Origin: Gracilibacillus suaedae
Lineage (GTDB): Bacteria > Bacillota > Bacilli > Bacillales > Amphibacillaceae
DNA length: 64,000 nucleotides
Direction: 5' to 3'
NCBI RefSeq assembly: GCF_017599345.1
Contig: NZ_JAGFVL010000020.1
Span: 62,001 to 126,000, forward strand
The notes below the pieces were generated by a model. It saw only the letters and a list, made by a program, of their open reading frames with translations. It was not told where the DNA came from and ran no database searches. Positions within the stretch are counted from its first letter, which is position 1. Every line of letters starts with the position of its first letter. A program made the translations under genes and the position numbers. This document shows positions 63,168 to 64,000 of this stretch, in pieces.

Positions 63168-64000
63168 ATGAAAATTGTTGTTGCACCTGATTCTTATAAA
63201 GGAAGTCTTTCCGCTACGGAAGTCGCAAATGCGATAAAGACAGCAATTCAAGCAAGTGGAAATCATGAAGTTATCACAAAACCAATGGCAGATGGTGGTG
63301 AAGGCACGATCGAGGCAATTTTATCAGCTACATCTGGAGAACAAGTCCAGATCTCTACACTCGGACCATTAGGCACTACAATTCAGACGAGCTACGCTAT
63401 TATTAACAAGACTACTGCTGTCATTGAAACAGCCATGCATGCAGGATTGTATCAAGTTCCAACTGAAAAGCGAAACCCGGATTTAACAACAACTTTCGGT
63501 ATGGGACAAGCGATTCTCGATGCATTAGATAAAGGCTGTCAGGAAATCATTGTCGGTCTCGGTGGTAGTGCTACGAATGATGGTGGTTTAGGTTTATTAC
63601 AAGCACTTGGATTAAAAGCATTTGATAAAAATGGTAATGCTGTCGATAAATTCGGCAAAGACCTATTACGTATTGACACTGTTCAACTGGATGATTTAGA
63701 CCCTCGTATTCAAGATGTTGATTTTCGAATTGCATGTGATGTCGATAATCCTTTATGTGGAAAGCTTGGTGCAAGTGCTATATACGGTCCACAAAAAGGC
63801 GCATCCTCGGAACAAATCCGCTTATATGATAATGCTCTAAACAAGTTTGCTCATCTGATAGAAGATCAATTACATCATCGTTGGCAGCAGGTTCCCGGTG
63901 CTGGTGCTGCTGGTGGTCTAGGATTCGCATTCCTGGCACTTGGTGGTCAATTAGAATCTGGAGCCTCTTTAATTGCTGATGCTATCCATCTAGAACAAAG
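63168..64000 (+). CDS. glxK: Glycerate kinase, N-terminal part (cut by window edge)
   Basis: The first 277 codons of a GlxK/GarK-type glycerate kinase are present; the gene continues past 64000 (the family is about 380 residues). It begins MKIVVAPDSYKGSLSATEVA and has KPMADGGEGTIEAI and GLGGSATNDGGLGLL, the diagnostic glycerate-kinase blocks. It phosphorylates D-glycerate to a phosphoglycerate, the entry to lower glycolysis. GGAGGAAGTG precedes the ATG, and the promoter carries a cre. It may serve serine, glyoxylate or glucarate breakdown. It could also serve glycerate released from a glycosylglycerate by the GH31 enzyme at 52943-55327, but that link is only positional. Confidence 0.9.
   Translation, partial: MKIVVAPDSYKGSLSATEVANAIKTAIQASGNHEVITKPMADGGEGTIEAILSATSGEQVQISTLGPLGTTIQTSYAIINKTTAVIETAMHAGLYQVPTEKRNPDLTTTFGMGQAILDALDKGCQEIIVGLGGSATNDGGLGLLQALGLKAFDKNGNAVDKFGKDLLRIDTVQLDDLDPRIQDVDFRIACDVDNPLCGKLGASAIYGPQKGASSEQIRLYDNALNKFAHLIEDQLHHRWQQVPGAGAAGGLGFAFLALGGQLESGASLIADAIHLEQ

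Overview
The window looks like a chromosomal segment of a low-GC, Gram-positive Bacillaceae bacterium, probably a halophilic or marine relative of Gracilibacillus, Amphibacillus or Oceanobacillus. The grounds are the AT-rich sequence, strong AGGAGG-type ribosome binding sites, many CcpA catabolite-responsive (cre) sites, YesM/YesN-type two-component genes, and a Bacillaceae-type intergenic repeat. I assign no species. No rRNA, tRNA, CRISPR array, prophage or intact insertion sequence was seen.

Positions 1-33000 are a nearly complete methylglucuronoxylan utilisation region. It starts with a GH3 glycosidase cut by the window edge and a Nif3-like gene. A 1788-residue wall-anchored protein follows, with two GH43 catalytic domains. 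Next come an intracellular GH10 xylanase, a three-gene ABC importer of the aldouronate type, a YesM/YesN sensor-regulator pair and a YesL-like membrane protein. A GH8 reducing-end exo-oligoxylanase, xylB-xylA and the divergent repressor xylR follow. After a superoxide dismutase and a NERD protein comes a tight seven-gene minus-strand operon: GntR regulator, aguA (GH67), uxuA, uxuB, kdgK, kdgA and xynB (GH39). Together these genes would cut xylan outside the cell, import aldouronates and xylo-oligosaccharides, trim them inside, and route xylose through XylA/XylB and glucuronate through the mannonate/KDG branch. Glucuronate isomerase (uxaC) is absent from the window. A secreted GH30 xylanase with two binding modules lies apart at 43.9-46.3 kb.

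Positions 33000-43700 hold accessory genes: a candidate CcpA-controlled small RNA, a Bacillaceae intergenic repeat with a long hairpin, tandem DoxX genes, an aldo/keto reductase, a Gfo/Idh-DUF993-sugar isomerase operon, two AraC regulators, a second Gfo/Idh gene and a truncated third one.

Positions 46300-59200 are a glycerol region on the minus strand. In transcription order it reads glpP (antiterminator), a TRAP transporter (dctP, dctQ, dctM), a GH31 glycosidase, glpF, glpK, glpD, dhaK, dhaL and dhaM. The TRAP-GH31 operon and the glpF operon begin with the same layout: a TTGACA promoter overlapped by a cre-like site, then a leader of about 100 nt carrying a shared GGAGA..GGAG..TCCA motif and a terminator. 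This suggests that GlpP antitermination also controls the TRAP-GH31 unit, and hence that the imported compound is a glycoside of glycerol or glycerate. This is the most interesting candidate for an undescribed system here.

The right end carries ppc (PEP carboxylase), a small membrane protein behind a cre-controlled promoter, and a glycerate kinase cut by the window edge.
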